Assembly (NCBI RefSeq): GCF_005877905.1
Contig: NZ_SWDV01000016.1
Location: forward strand, 92,463-156,462
Reading direction: 5' to 3'
From: Pseudomonas nicosulfuronedens
GTDB taxonomy: Bacteria > Pseudomonadota > Gammaproteobacteria > Pseudomonadales > Pseudomonadaceae
DNA: 64,000 bases
Shown here: positions 39,870 through 48,086 of the stretch, piece by piece
Layout: the number at the start of each line of letters is the position of its first letter
Position numbering within the stretch: position 1 is the stretch's first letter
Notes under the pieces: generated by a model
Seen by the model: the letters and a program-made list of their open reading frames with translations, nothing else
Databases searched by the model: none
What the model was told of the DNA's origin: nothing
Made by a program: the position numbers and the translations under genes

Positions 39870-40152
39870 AAGCGGGGTTTTCCCGGCCTGCCTGGTCCGG
39901 GGCCCCGAAGCGGGAAGCGAGTCCTCCAGACGGAGAATCGCGACATAAAAGAGGGGTTTACCCGGCCTGCCTGTACCAGGACCCCTAACGGGTGCGAGGC
40001 TCGCCGTGGCGCGCCTGCGGGCATAAAAAGGGGGCTTTCCCGGCCTGCCTGTACCAGGACCCCCGAACCGGCTGCGACGGCCACCGCTTCGGGCGACGCG
40101 TTCGCAAGTTGTAAAAGAGGGGTTCCCCAGCCTGCCTGTACCGAGGCCCCTG
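39865..40152. repeat. four tandem ~43-bp hairpin units with ~80-bp period
   Basis: Each unit on the plus strand has TAAAAG, a G-run, TTTCCC-like bases, GGCCTGCCTG, TACCAGGA-like bases and a C-run. Spacing between unit starts is 88, 78 and 79 bp; the spacers are unrelated to each other. It occupies most of the first half of the 761-bp gap between 39869 and 40631. Confidence 0.85.
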
Positions 40153-40164
40153 AAATCGCTGTTA
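39865..40164 (-). ncRNA. nrsZ: NrsZ-like nitrogen-regulated small RNA built of four stem-loop units
   Basis: A roughly 300-base minus-strand transcript is predicted from the sigma-54 element at 40175-40191. It consists of four homologous units (plus-strand spans 40110-40152, 40022-40065, 39944-39986, 39865-39908), each folding as an outer G4-5/C4-5 stem enclosing CAGGCAGGCYGGG and an inner CCTG-GTA-CAGG-type hairpin, and ending in CTTTTA. The outer stem closing pair covaries (A-T in units 1 and 3, C-G in unit 4), which supports an RNA. In P. aeruginosa NrsZ is an NtrC/sigma-54-dependent RNA of repeated stem-loops near ntrC that affects swarming and rhamnolipids (from memory). Identity with NrsZ is inference from context and design. 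Confidence 0.65.
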
Positions 40165-40174
40165 TCAGGGGTAT

Positions 40175-40191
40175 TGCAGAGGGCGTGCCAA
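40175..40191 (-). promoter_or_regulatory. sigma-54 promoter of the NrsZ-like RNA
   Basis: On the minus strand TTGGCACGCCCTCTGCA matches TTGGCACG-N4-TTGCA with one mismatch; GG and GC are ten bases apart. The start falls near 40164, directly before the first stem-loop unit. No strong NtrC dyad is visible upstream; TGCATC and GCACC half-sites occur at 40274-40350. Confidence 0.72.
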
Positions 40192-40382
40192 GATTGGCAC
40201 CGCCTTCGGCCGGCATCTTGCGAGAGCAGCTACAGGCCAGTAACGGCGGGGCTTTTGGCGATTCCCTATGCGTCTGCATCGCAGCACCCGGGAGCAAATG
40301 CTGAAGCGATAGCCTGTCGCCAGCCTGCGCCCCTCTAGTGCGCACGCACCAAACTTGAACGCCCGACACGCCGATCTGTTCT

Positions 40383-40453
40383 GTAGGAGCGAGCTTGCTC
40401 GCGAACCTTTCAACCCAGCAGGGGAGTTTGTTCGCGAGCGAGCTCGCTCCTAC
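40383..40453. repeat. REP-type palindromic element
   Basis: GTAGGAGCGAGCTTGCTCGC and an inverted copy (GCGAGCGAGCTCGCTCCTAC, one change) enclose about 30 bases, between the RNA locus and secB. A TGTGGATAA box follows at 40506-40514. Confidence 0.83.
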
Positions 40454-40586
40454 GAAGAGCAACAGCGCTTACCCACAGCATTGCTGAGCAACTAGCGGAA
40501 CAGTCTGTGGATAACCGTCTGTAAACCGGACGGTGCGGCGCTCGCGCAAAGCTGATCAAATTCCACTCAGCACGAATCGCAGACAA

Positions 40587-40612
40587 AGAAAAAGGCGCCC
40601 TAAGGCGGCTTT
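40587..40612 (-). terminator. probable terminator of secB
   Basis: On the minus strand AAAGCCGCC-TTAG-GGCGCCTTT followed by TTC; one mismatch in the stem. Located just after the secB stop. Confidence 0.6.
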
Positions 40613-40630
40613 CTCGTTCGGCGTCAGTGA

Positions 40631-41113
40631 TTACTGGGCCGGGATCTCGCCGGATGCCTGCATGCGGGCGATTTCCTGCGCGTACAGCGCATCGAAGTTC
40701 ACCGGGGACAGCATCAGCGCCGGGAAGGAACCACGGACAACCAGGCTGTCCAGGGTTTCGCGGGCGTAGGGGAAGAGGATGTTCGGGCAGAAGGCACCCA
40801 GGGTGTGGCTCATGCTGGAAGCGTCCAGGCCCTTGATCAGGAAGATACCGGCCTGCTGCACTTCAACGATGAAAGCGGTTTCTTCGTTGTTCTTCACGGT
40901 CACCGAAACGGTCAGGACCACTTCGTAGAAGTCGCCATCGAGCTGCTTCTGACGGGTATTGAGGTCCATGGCGATGCTCGGCTGCCACTCCTGACGGAAG
41001 ATTTCCGGAGCCTTGGGGGCCTCGAAGGAGAGGTCGCGCACGTAGATGCGCTGCAGCGAGAACTGCGGGTTGTTGTCTTGTTCGGCTGCGCCGTTGCTGG
41101 CTTGTTCAGTCAT
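40631..41113 (-). CDS. secB: protein-export chaperone SecB
   Basis: This 160-residue tetrameric cytosolic chaperone keeps precursors unfolded and delivers them to SecA. The family core is clear: [22 protein letters not shown] near residues 18-39, [23 protein letters not shown] and [27 protein letters not shown]. It lies downstream of the rhodanese and grxC genes on the same strand, the conserved order in Pseudomonas. Confidence 0.98.
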   Translation of the reverse strand: MTEQASNGAAEQDNNPQFSLQRIYVRDLSFEAPKAPEIFRQEWQPSIAMDLNTRQKQLDGDFYEVVLTVSVTVKNNEETAFIVEVQQAGIFLIKGLDASSMSHTLGAFCPNILFPYARETLDSLVVRGSFPALMLSPVNFDALYAQEIARMQASGEIPAQ

Positions 41114-41150
41114 TTCGGGACCTTCTTGTGCATCGTTTCAGAATGAGGAA

Positions 41151-41405
41151 TTACGCCGAGAGCAGCGTATCCAGCTTGCCCGCGCGTTCCAGCGCGTAAA
41201 GATCGTCGCAGCCGCCGATGTGGGTTCCGTCGATCCAGATCTGCGGCACCGAAGTGCGACCTGCCTTGCTGGCCATCTCGGCGCGAACGCCAGGCTTGCC
41301 GTCCACGGAGATTTCCTCGTAGGCAACACCCTTCCTGTCCAGCAGGGCCTTGGCGCGGATGCAATAAGGGCACCACGCGCTGGTGTAGATCAAGGTCGAC
41401 GGCAT
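41151..41405 (-). CDS. grxC: glutaredoxin 3
   Basis: This 84-residue thioredoxin-fold dithiol glutaredoxin has active site CPYC (Cys12, Cys15) after IYTSAW, the cis-Pro TSVPQIWIDG segment and GGCDDLYALE. It reduces glutathione mixed disulfides in the cytoplasm. The stop-to-start gap with the upstream rhodanese gene is one base, so they share a transcript that continues into secB. Confidence 0.97.
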   Translation of the reverse strand: MPSTLIYTSAWCPYCIRAKALLDRKGVAYEEISVDGKPGVRAEMASKAGRTSVPQIWIDGTHIGGCDDLYALERAGKLDTLLSA

Positions 41406-41406
41406 C

Positions 41407-41829
41407 TCACTTCACCAGGGGCAGGTTGTCGCCACGCCAGCTGCCGATGCCCCCGGACAGCTTGGCGGCGGTGTAGCCGGCCTTCTGCAGCACGCTGCAC
41501 CAGGTACCCGAGTGCTGGCCCATGCCATCGACCACGATGATGGTCTTGGCCTTGTGCTTATCCAGCTCGCTCATGCGCGCGTTCAGCTTGTCCGCCGGAA
41601 TGTTCAGCGCGCCGACGATGTGGCCGGTGGCGAATTCCTTGGTCGGGCGGATATCCAGCACCACGGCCTGCTCGGCGTTGACCATGGCGGTCAGCTCGCG
41701 GGTGGACAGCGCACGGCCGCCCTTGCGCATTTCATGCAGGGCCAACAGCACCAGCAGGATGACCAGGGCACCGACCAGCAGGTAGTGGTGGGTGGCGAAT
41801 TCGATCAGACGAGGAAGAAACGAAGACAT
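41407..41829 (-). CDS. membrane-anchored rhodanese-like protein
   Basis: This 140-residue protein has an N-terminal transmembrane helix (residues about 14-32, YLLVGALVILLVLLALHEM) and a rhodanese domain (VVLDIRPTKEFATGHIVGALNIP). The active-site loop reads VDGMGQHSGT where a functional sulfurtransferase has a Cys loop (CxxGxR), so the nucleophile is missing from the usual place; a Cys follows five residues on (WCSVLQKAGY). It may therefore be a non-catalytic domain. YibN-like proteins next to grxC and secB are conserved in gammaproteobacteria. The start is ATG 41829. Confidence 0.88.
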   Translation of the reverse strand: MSSFLPRLIEFATHHYLLVGALVILLVLLALHEMRKGGRALSTRELTAMVNAEQAVVLDIRPTKEFATGHIVGALNIPADKLNARMSELDKHKAKTIIVVDGMGQHSGTWCSVLQKAGYTAAKLSGGIGSWRGDNLPLVK

Positions 41830-41861
41830 GCGCAGGACATCCAGACGTAAAAATGCCGGCC

Positions 41862-41867
41862 AGTATA
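41862..41867 (-). promoter_or_regulatory. candidate -10 box for rhodanese-grxC-secB transcript
   Basis: TATACT on the minus strand, 33 bases before the ATG; no convincing -35. Confidence 0.4.
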
Positions 41868-41925
41868 CACGCGCGTATCTGACGGCTGAACCCTGCGGAT
41901 CATGGCGTCTGTCGGCACCAAAAGG

Positions 41926-41931
41926 TAAAAT
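41926..41931 (+). promoter_or_regulatory. candidate -10 box for gpmI
   Basis: TAAAAT about 44 bases before the gpmI ATG; the -35 region is weak. Confidence 0.35.
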
Positions 41932-41974
41932 GCCGGTCCTTTTCTGACCCCTATTCTCGGAAAGAGCCGTAACT

Positions 41975-43510
41975 ATGACTGCAACGCCCAAACCGCTGGT
42001 CCTGATCATTCTGGACGGCTTCGGCCATAGCGAGAGCCCGGAATACAACGCCATCTACGCCGCGAAGAAGCCCAACTGGGACCGCCTGCTGGCCAGCCAG
42101 CCGAACGGCCTGATCTCCGGCTCGGGCATGGACGTCGGCCTGCCCGATGGCCAGATGGGCAACTCCGAGGTTGGCCATATGAACCTGGGCGCCGGCCGCG
42201 TCGTCTACCAGGACTTCACCCGCGTCACCAAGGCGATCCGCGACGGTGAGTTCTTCCAGAACCCGGTGCTGACCGGTGCCGTCGACAAGGCCGCCGGTGC
42301 CGGCAAGGCCGTGCATATCCTCGGCCTGCTCTCCGATGGTGGCGTGCACAGCCACCAGGACCACCTGATCGCCATGGCCGAACTGGCCGCGCAGCGGGGC
42401 GCCGAGAAAATCTACCTGCACGCCTTCCTCGACGGCCGCGACACGCCACCCAGGAGCGCCGAGCCCTCGCTGAAGCTGCTCGACGACGCCTTCGCCCGCA
42501 TCGGCAAGGGCCGCACCGCCAGCATCATCGGCCGCTACTTCGCCATGGACCGCGACAACCGCTGGGACCGCGTCGAAGCCGCCTACAACCTGATCACCGA
42601 CGGCACCGCCGAATTCACCGCCGGCACTGCCGTGGGGGCGCTGAACGCGGCCTATGAGCGCGGCGAGAGCGACGAATTCGTCAAGGCCACCCGCATTGGC
42701 GACCAGGTGCGAGTGGAAGACGGCGATGCCGTGGTCTTCATGAACTTCCGTGCCGACCGCGCCCGCGAACTGTCGCGCGCCTTCGTCGAGCCGGGCTTCA
42801 AGGAGTTCCCGCGCCAGCGCGAGCTGCACCTGGCCGAGTACGTGATGCTCACCCAGTACGCGGCCAGCATCCCGGCGCCCAGCGCGTTCAAGCCCGAGTC
42901 CCTGGACAACGTCCTGGGCGAGTACCTGGCCAAGAACGGCAAGACCCAGCTGCGCATCGCCGAGACCGAGAAGTACGCCCACGTGACTTTCTTCTTCTCC
43001 GGCGGCCGCGAAGAGCCCTTCGAAGGCGAAGAACGCATCCTCATTCCGTCGCCCAAGGTCGCCACCTATGACCTGCAACCGGAAATGAGCGCGCCGGAAG
43101 TGACCGACCGGATCGTCGACGCCATCGAGCACCAGCGTTTCGACGTGATCATCGTCAACTACGCCAACGGCGACATGGTCGGCCACACCGGTGTGTTCGA
43201 GGCCGCGGTGAAAGCCGTCGAGTGCCTGGATACCTGCGTCGGTCGGATCGTCGAAGCGCTGGACAAGGTCGGCGGCGAAGCCCTGATCACCGCCGACCAC
43301 GGCAACGTCGAGCAGATGGAAGACGCCATGACCGGCCAGGCGCACACCGCGCACACCTGCGAGCCGGTGCCTTTCGTCTATGTCGGCAAGCGCAAGGTCA
43401 GCATCCGCGAGGGCGGCGTACTCGCCGACGTGGCCCCGACCCTGCTGAATCTGATGGGTCTGGAACAGCCTAAAGAGATGACCGGCAAGTCGATCATCAG
43501 CCTGCTTTAA
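41975..43510 (+). CDS. gpmI: 2,3-bisphosphoglycerate-independent phosphoglycerate mutase
   Basis: This 511-residue Mn-dependent enzyme of the alkaline phosphatase superfamily interconverts 3- and 2-phosphoglycerate. The phospho-acceptor Ser64 is in [14 protein letters not shown]. Metal and substrate motifs [48 protein letters not shown] and [11 protein letters not shown] are all present. Length is typical. It has its own terminator. Confidence 0.98.
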   Translation: MTATPKPLVLIILDGFGHSESPEYNAIYAAKKPNWDRLLASQPNGLISGSGMDVGLPDGQMGNSEVGHMNLGAGRVVYQDFTRVTKAIRDGEFFQNPVLTGAVDKAAGAGKAVHILGLLSDGGVHSHQDHLIAMAELAAQRGAEKIYLHAFLDGRDTPPRSAEPSLKLLDDAFARIGKGRTASIIGRYFAMDRDNRWDRVEAAYNLITDGTAEFTAGTAVGALNAAYERGESDEFVKATRIGDQVRVEDGDAVVFMNFRADRARELSRAFVEPGFKEFPRQRELHLAEYVMLTQYAASIPAPSAFKPESLDNVLGEYLAKNGKTQLRIAETEKYAHVTFFFSGGREEPFEGEERILIPSPKVATYDLQPEMSAPEVTDRIVDAIEHQRFDVIIVNYANGDMVGHTGVFEAAVKAVECLDTCVGRIVEALDKVGGEALITADHGNVEQMEDAMTGQAHTAHTCEPVPFVYVGKRKVSIREGGVLADVAPTLLNLMGLEQPKEMTGKSIISLL

Positions 43511-43558
43511 GGCCGATCATCTGGCGGGAACGTGAGCCATCTCCCGCCGGTCAGAGCA

Positions 43559-43595
43559 AACGCCCCACGCCATGCGGCCTGGGGCGTTTTTTTTA
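43559..43595 (+). terminator. Rho-independent terminator of gpmI
   Basis: AACGCCCCA / TGGGGCGTT with a 12-base loop followed by a run of seven T. Confidence 0.93.
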
Positions 43596-43648
43596 GCGCC
43601 CGCCACGGGCATACTAGCCCGGTCCAGAATCCAGGTGCCCGCCACCCA

Positions 43649-44938
43649 ATGCCTCGTGCCCTCCTCCCGCTGCTGCTGATCTGCCTCCTGAGCCCGCTCG
43701 CGGTCGTTGCCGACGAACGCGCCGACGCCCAACGTCAGCTGGAGCAGACGCAGAAAGACATCAATGAGCTGAAAAAGAACCTGAAGAACATCCAGGACGA
43801 GAAGTCCGGGGTGCAGAAGCAGCTCAAGTCCACCGAGACCCAGATGGGCGACCTGGAAAAGCAGATCAAGCAGATCCAGGACGAGATGAAGAAGAACGAG
43901 GAAGAGCTGCAGCGCCTTGATTCAGAGAAAAAAAAACTCCAGGGCGCACGCCTTGAGCAGCAGCGCCTGATCGCCATCCAGGCCCGCGCCGCCTACCAGA
44001 GCGGTCGCCAGGAATACCTCAAGCTGCTGCTGAACCAGGAACATCCCGAGAAGTTCAGCCGCACCCTGACCTACTACGACTACATCAACAAGGCGCGCCT
44101 GGAGCAGCTCTCGGCCTTCAACGAGACCCTGCGCCAGCTGAGCAACGTCGAGCAGGAAATCACCTCGCAGAAGGACGAGCAGGTCGCCCAGCAGACGGCC
44201 CTCGAGGCCCGACGCCAGGAGCTGGCCGACGCCCGCAAGGCGCGCCAGGAAACCCTGGCCAAGCTCAACAGCGACCTGAAGGACGGCAGCAGCAAGCTCA
44301 AGGACCGCGAGCAGAGCCAGGACGACCTGAACAAGGTCCTCAAGACCATCGAGGAAACCCTCGCCCGCCAGGCCCGCGAAGCCGAGGAAGCGCGCCAGCG
44401 TGCCCTGGCCGCCGAGCGCGAGCGGGTCAAGCGCGAGCAGGAACTGGCCGCCCGCGGCGAGAAACCCCAGACACCCTCCAAGCGCCCCGACTACAGCGGT
44501 CCGCTGGTTTCCAGCGGCGCTGGATTCGGCGGCGCGTTTGCCGCCACCAAGGGCAAGCTGCCCTGGCCGGTGGATGGCCGCGTCCTGGCGCGCTACGGCA
44601 GCCCGCGCGGCGACGACCCCCGTGCCACCTGGGATGGCGTGCTGATCGGTGCCTCCGCCGGCAGCACCGTGCGTGCCGTGCATGGCGGCCGCGTGGTGTT
44701 CGCCGACTGGCTGCGCGGCTCAGGCCTGCTGGTCATTCTCGACCACGGTGGTGGCTACCTCAGCCTTTATGGGCATAATCAAAGTCTTCTGAAGGACGCC
44801 GGCGATACCGTCAAAGCGGGCGATCCCATTGCAACCGTGGGAGCCAGCGGGGGTCAGAGTACCCCGGCGGTGTATTTTGCCATTCGCCATCAGGGCCGCC
44901 CGGCGGACCCTTCGACCTGGTGTCGCACGCAGGGATAA
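43649..44938 (+). CDS. EnvC-like murein hydrolase activator (coiled coil plus degenerate LytM domain)
   Basis: This 429-residue periplasmic protein has a signal peptide to about residue 22 (LAVVADE) and two long Lys/Glu/Gln-rich coiled coils (about 25-110 and 160-280). The M23/LytM domain (about 310-429) is degenerate: where an active enzyme has HxH it reads AVYFAIRH, so zinc binding is lost, as in EnvC, which activates AmiA/AmiB amidases at division. The start MPRALLPLLL opens directly on the signal peptide. It is followed by ctpA and a deacetylase gene in the usual envC-ctp-yibQ order. Confidence 0.88.
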   Translation: MPRALLPLLLICLLSPLAVVADERADAQRQLEQTQKDINELKKNLKNIQDEKSGVQKQLKSTETQMGDLEKQIKQIQDEMKKNEEELQRLDSEKKKLQGARLEQQRLIAIQARAAYQSGRQEYLKLLLNQEHPEKFSRTLTYYDYINKARLEQLSAFNETLRQLSNVEQEITSQKDEQVAQQTALEARRQELADARKARQETLAKLNSDLKDGSSKLKDREQSQDDLNKVLKTIEETLARQAREAEEARQRALAAERERVKREQELAARGEKPQTPSKRPDYSGPLVSSGAGFGGAFAATKGKLPWPVDGRVLARYGSPRGDDPRATWDGVLIGASAGSTVRAVHGGRVVFADWLRGSGLLVILDHGGGYLSLYGHNQSLLKDAGDTVKAGDPIATVGASGGQSTPAVYFAIRHQGRPADPSTWCRTQG

Positions 44939-44965
44939 GCGTCGAACACGCATTAGGAGCCAAAC

Positions 44966-46276
44966 ATGTCGCATGCTTTCCGTCTCACTACCCTGGCCCT
45001 GGCCTTGCTGCTCGGTGTCGGTGCGGTCCAGGCCGCCGACGCGCCGGCTGCATCCCCCGCGGCCAACGGCAAGGAGGCTCCGCTGCCGCTCGACGAGCTG
45101 CGCACCTTTGCCGAGGTCCTGGACCGGGTGAAGGCGGCTTATGTCGAACCGGTGGACGACAAGACGCTGCTGGAGAATGCCATCAAGGGCATGCTCAGCA
45201 ACCTCGACCCGCACTCCGCCTACCTCGGTCCGGAAGAGTTCGCCGAGCTGCAGGAAAGCACCAGCGGCGAATTCGGCGGCCTGGGTATCGAGGTCGGCAG
45301 CGAGGATGGCTTCGTCAAGGTGATCTCGCCGATCGACGATACCCCCGCAGCCAACGCCGGCATCCAGCCCGGCGACCTGATCGTCAAGATCGACGGCAAG
45401 CCGACCAAGGGCCAGTCGATGAACGAAGCCGTGGACAGCATGCGCGGCAAGGCCGGCTCGCCGATCACCCTGACTATCGTCCGCGGCGGCAGCAAGCCGT
45501 TCGACGTCACCCTCAAGCGCGCGATCATCAAGGTCAAGAGCGTGAAGAGCCAGATGCTCGAACCGGGCTACGGCTACCTGCGCATCACCCAGTTCCAGGT
45601 CAACACCGGCGAGGAGACCGTCAAGGCGCTGTCCAAGCTGCGCAACGACAACAAGGGCAAGCTCAAGGGCGTGATCCTGGACCTGCGCAACAACCCCGGC
45701 GGTGTACTGCAATCGGCAGTGGAAGTGGCCGACGCCTTCCTCACCAAGGGTCTGATCGTCTACACCAAGGGCCGCATTCCCAACTCCGAGCTGCGCTTCT
45801 CCGCCGATCCGGCCGACCCGAGCGACGGCGTCCCGCTGGTGGTGCTGATCAACGGCGGCAGCGCCTCGGCGGCGGAGATCGTCGCTGGCGCCCTGCAGGA
45901 CCAGAAACGCGGGATCCTCATGGGCACCGACAGCTTTGGCAAGGGCTCGGTGCAGACCGTGCTGCCGCTGAACAACGACCGCGCCCTGAAGCTCACCACC
46001 GCGCTGTACTACACCCCCAACGGCCGCTCCATCCAGGCCCAGGGCATCACCCCGGACATCGAGGTGGAGCGCGCCAAGGTAACTCGCGAGAAAAGCGAGT
46101 TCGACGGCTTCAAGGAAGCCGACCTGCAGGGCCACCTGGCCAACGGCAACGGTGGCCAGGATCGCCCGACCACTTCCGGCAAGCCGCCGGTGGATCGCCC
46201 GCAGGATGGCGACTACCAGCTCAGCCAAGCCCTCAGCCTGCTGAAAGGACTCAGCGTCAGCCGCGGCAACAACTAA
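44966..46276 (+). CDS. ctpA: carboxy-terminal processing protease, S41 family
   Basis: This 436-residue periplasmic serine protease has a signal peptide (LALALLLGVGAVQA), a PDZ domain near residues 95-170 (GGLGIEVGSEDGFVKVISPIDDTPA, PGDLIVKIDG), and a peptidase core with Ser in NGGSASAAEI near 303 and Lys in SFGKGSVQT near 328. In P. aeruginosa CtpA with LbcA degrades peptidoglycan cross-link hydrolases. The position behind the EnvC-like gene (27-bp gap) suggests joint cell-wall control. Confidence 0.95.
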   Translation: MSHAFRLTTLALALLLGVGAVQAADAPAASPAANGKEAPLPLDELRTFAEVLDRVKAAYVEPVDDKTLLENAIKGMLSNLDPHSAYLGPEEFAELQESTSGEFGGLGIEVGSEDGFVKVISPIDDTPAANAGIQPGDLIVKIDGKPTKGQSMNEAVDSMRGKAGSPITLTIVRGGSKPFDVTLKRAIIKVKSVKSQMLEPGYGYLRITQFQVNTGEETVKALSKLRNDNKGKLKGVILDLRNNPGGVLQSAVEVADAFLTKGLIVYTKGRIPNSELRFSADPADPSDGVPLVVLINGGSASAAEIVAGALQDQKRGILMGTDSFGKGSVQTVLPLNNDRALKLTTALYYTPNGRSIQAQGITPDIEVERAKVTREKSEFDGFKEADLQGHLANGNGGQDRPTTSGKPPVDRPQDGDYQLSQALSLLKGLSVSRGNN

Positions 46277-46279
46277 GCG

Positions 46280-47062
46280 ATGCGCTCGGCCTGGCTGCTG
46301 TTCGGCCTGTGCCTGGGCGCGCTGCTGTGCCTGCCGGCGGCCGCTGCGCCCCGGCCGGCCAGCGGCAAGCCGCTGGTCAGCATCGTCATCGACGACCTTG
46401 GGCAGAATCTGGCACGCGACCGCCAGGTGCTCGACATCTCCCCCGCCATCGCCCTGGCGATCATCCCCGACACGCCCCACGCCGCCGAACTGGCGCGCGA
46501 GGCGCATCAGCGCGGGCGCACCATCATGCTGCACATGCCGATGGACCCGGCCGGCGGTGACTACGCCTGGCGTCCGGAGCTGAGCCAGGAAGAACGCGCG
46601 CGCCGCCTCGACGCCGCGCTGGCGAAAGTGCCCTACGTGCAAGGCCTGAACAACCACGAAGGCAGCCGCATGACGGCCGACCGCCCGGCCATGGCCTGGC
46701 TGGCGGCGGAATTGCAGCGCCGCCACCTGTTCCTCCTCGACAGCCGCACCAGCGCCGCCACCGTGGCCGCCGCCGAGGCGCAGAAGATCGGCCTCGCCAG
46801 CCTGTCACGGGACGTGTTCCTCGATGACGACCCGAGCGAAGCGGCGGTGCTGGAGCAGATGCAGCGTGGCCTGGACCTGGCGCGCAAGCAGGGTACGGTG
46901 GTGATGATCGGCCACCCGAAGCCGGCGACCCTGGCCGTGCTCAAGCGCGTGCTACCAACCCTGAAGGCTCAGGGCTTCGAGCTGGTGAAACCCTCGCTGA
47001 TGATCGCCGAGCGCGGCAACCGCGCCATGGCGGGGCATGGGCGCGACGGGATTTACCGATAG
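46280..47062 (+). CDS. divergent polysaccharide deacetylase family protein (YibQ-like)
   Basis: This 260-residue secreted protein has a signal peptide (LCLGALLCLPAAAA). The body is the divergent polysaccharide deacetylase (DUF610) fold: VSIVIDDLGQNLARDR, LAIIPDTPHA, TIMLHMPMDP, GLNNHEGSRMTADRPAM, LFLLDSRTSAATVA and GTVVMIGHPKPAT. It starts three bases after the ctpA stop and is thus co-transcribed. The activity on cell-wall glycan is suggested by fold only. Confidence 0.9.
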   Translation: MRSAWLLFGLCLGALLCLPAAAAPRPASGKPLVSIVIDDLGQNLARDRQVLDISPAIALAIIPDTPHAAELAREAHQRGRTIMLHMPMDPAGGDYAWRPELSQEERARRLDAALAKVPYVQGLNNHEGSRMTADRPAMAWLAAELQRRHLFLLDSRTSAATVAAAEAQKIGLASLSRDVFLDDDPSEAAVLEQMQRGLDLARKQGTVVMIGHPKPATLAVLKRVLPTLKAQGFELVKPSLMIAERGNRAMAGHGRDGIYR

Positions 47063-47084
47063 AGGTAGGCAGGATCGGCTTTCT

Positions 47085-47163
47085 GTAGGAGCGAGCTTGC
47101 TCGCGAACAGCACCCGGCACCGGAATCCCCGGAGGCCGGGTTCGCGAGCAAGCTCGCCCCTAC
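47085..47163. repeat. REP-type palindromic element
   Basis: GTAGGAGCGAGCTTGCTCGC with inverted GCGAGCAAGCTCGCCCCTAC (one change) between convergent genes; the centre CCGGAATCCCCGGAGGCCGG may add a small stem. Confidence 0.83.
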
Positions 47164-47178
47164 AACGAAAAGCCGACC

Positions 47179-47940
47179 TTACAGGTAGTTATTGGTCGCC
47201 TGCTCGATGAAGCCATCGGCGCGCATCTCGTCCAGCGCCTTCTGCAGCTTCGCCACCACCTCGTCCGGGGTGTCCTTGTTGATCGCCAGGTACAGCTGGG
47301 CCTCGTTGAAGCGCAGGACGGTCTGCAGGCCGGACACGCCCTCCTGCTTGGCCAGGTAGCGGCCCACCGGGTCGGTGGTGGCCCACAGGTCGATCTCGCC
47401 GGTAGTCAGCTTCTTCACGTTTTCCTGGTCGCGCAGCGCGTTGAGCACCGGGATGCCCTGGCTTTCCAGGTTCTGGCTGACGGCGTCGTTCTTGTAGGCA
47501 CCGAGCTTGTATTTGGCGGCGTCCTTGAGGTCCTTCACCTTGATCGAACTACCCGGCGGCGCCAGCAGGACCCAATGGGTCTTGGCGATCGGCCCGACCC
47601 ACTTGAACAGGGGCACGCGCTCGGGCGTGTAGGTGGTGGAGAACAGCCCATAGTCGGGCTTGTCGAGGGCCAGCTTGTACAGCCGATCCCAGGGGAAACG
47701 CAGGCTCAGGCTGTACTGGATGCCGGCGCGCTTGAACATCTCGCGGACGATATCGGCGCTGATGCCGTCGATACCGTCATCGCGAGCGAAGTTCTTGTCG
47801 TCCACCGCCATGTTGAACGGCGGGAAGTTCTCGGTGAGCAGCACCATCTTGTAATCGGCGGGCAACTCGGCGCGGGCCGTGGCGGCCCCCAACAGCAGAC
47901 CCAGGGTCAGGGTCTTGATCAGGACTTTCAGCATGGTCAT
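47179..47940 (-). CDS. family-3 extracellular solute-binding protein (orphan, copy 1)
   Basis: This 253-residue periplasmic protein has a signal peptide (LTLGLLLGAATARA). The SBP_bac_3 body starts YKMVLLTENFPPFNMAVDDKNFARDDGIDGISADIVREMF, with DYGLFSTTYTPER and LGAYKNDAVSQNLESQG further on. No permease or ATPase is adjacent. It is a clear paralogue of the next gene, with the same length and shared NFPPxNMA and LRFPWDR(L/I)YKLAL(D/E)KP segments. Ligand unknown; proteins of this subfamily often bind polar amino acids. The start could be either of two ATGs two codons apart. Confidence 0.85.
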   Translation of the reverse strand: MTMLKVLIKTLTLGLLLGAATARAELPADYKMVLLTENFPPFNMAVDDKNFARDDGIDGISADIVREMFKRAGIQYSLSLRFPWDRLYKLALDKPDYGLFSTTYTPERVPLFKWVGPIAKTHWVLLAPPGSSIKVKDLKDAAKYKLGAYKNDAVSQNLESQGIPVLNALRDQENVKKLTTGEIDLWATTDPVGRYLAKQEGVSGLQTVLRFNEAQLYLAINKDTPDEVVAKLQKALDEMRADGFIEQATNNYL

Positions 47941-48057
47941 ACCGCTCGCTTGGTTATCGTTATTGGGCTTGCGGCATCCCTGCAGAGGGGACGGAATACT
48001 TCGCTCGTCTGCCTTCCGTGGCAAAACCGGCGCCGAGGGATGTCGGCGCCAAACACG

Positions 48058-48080
48058 AAGGCCGGCGAGTGGCCGGCCTT
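48058..48080 (-). terminator. hairpin after second binding-protein gene
   Basis: AAGGCCGGC / GCCGGCCTT with a five-base loop. There is no T-run, so it may be a transcript-end stabiliser rather than an intrinsic terminator. Confidence 0.5.
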
Positions 48081-48086
48081 CGGGTG

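Noticed and set aside
39865..40152. CRISPR array
   Set aside because: Units are unequal, each folds into a hairpin with varying stems, spacers vary in length and no cas gene is present; a sigma-54 promoter explains them as an RNA locus.
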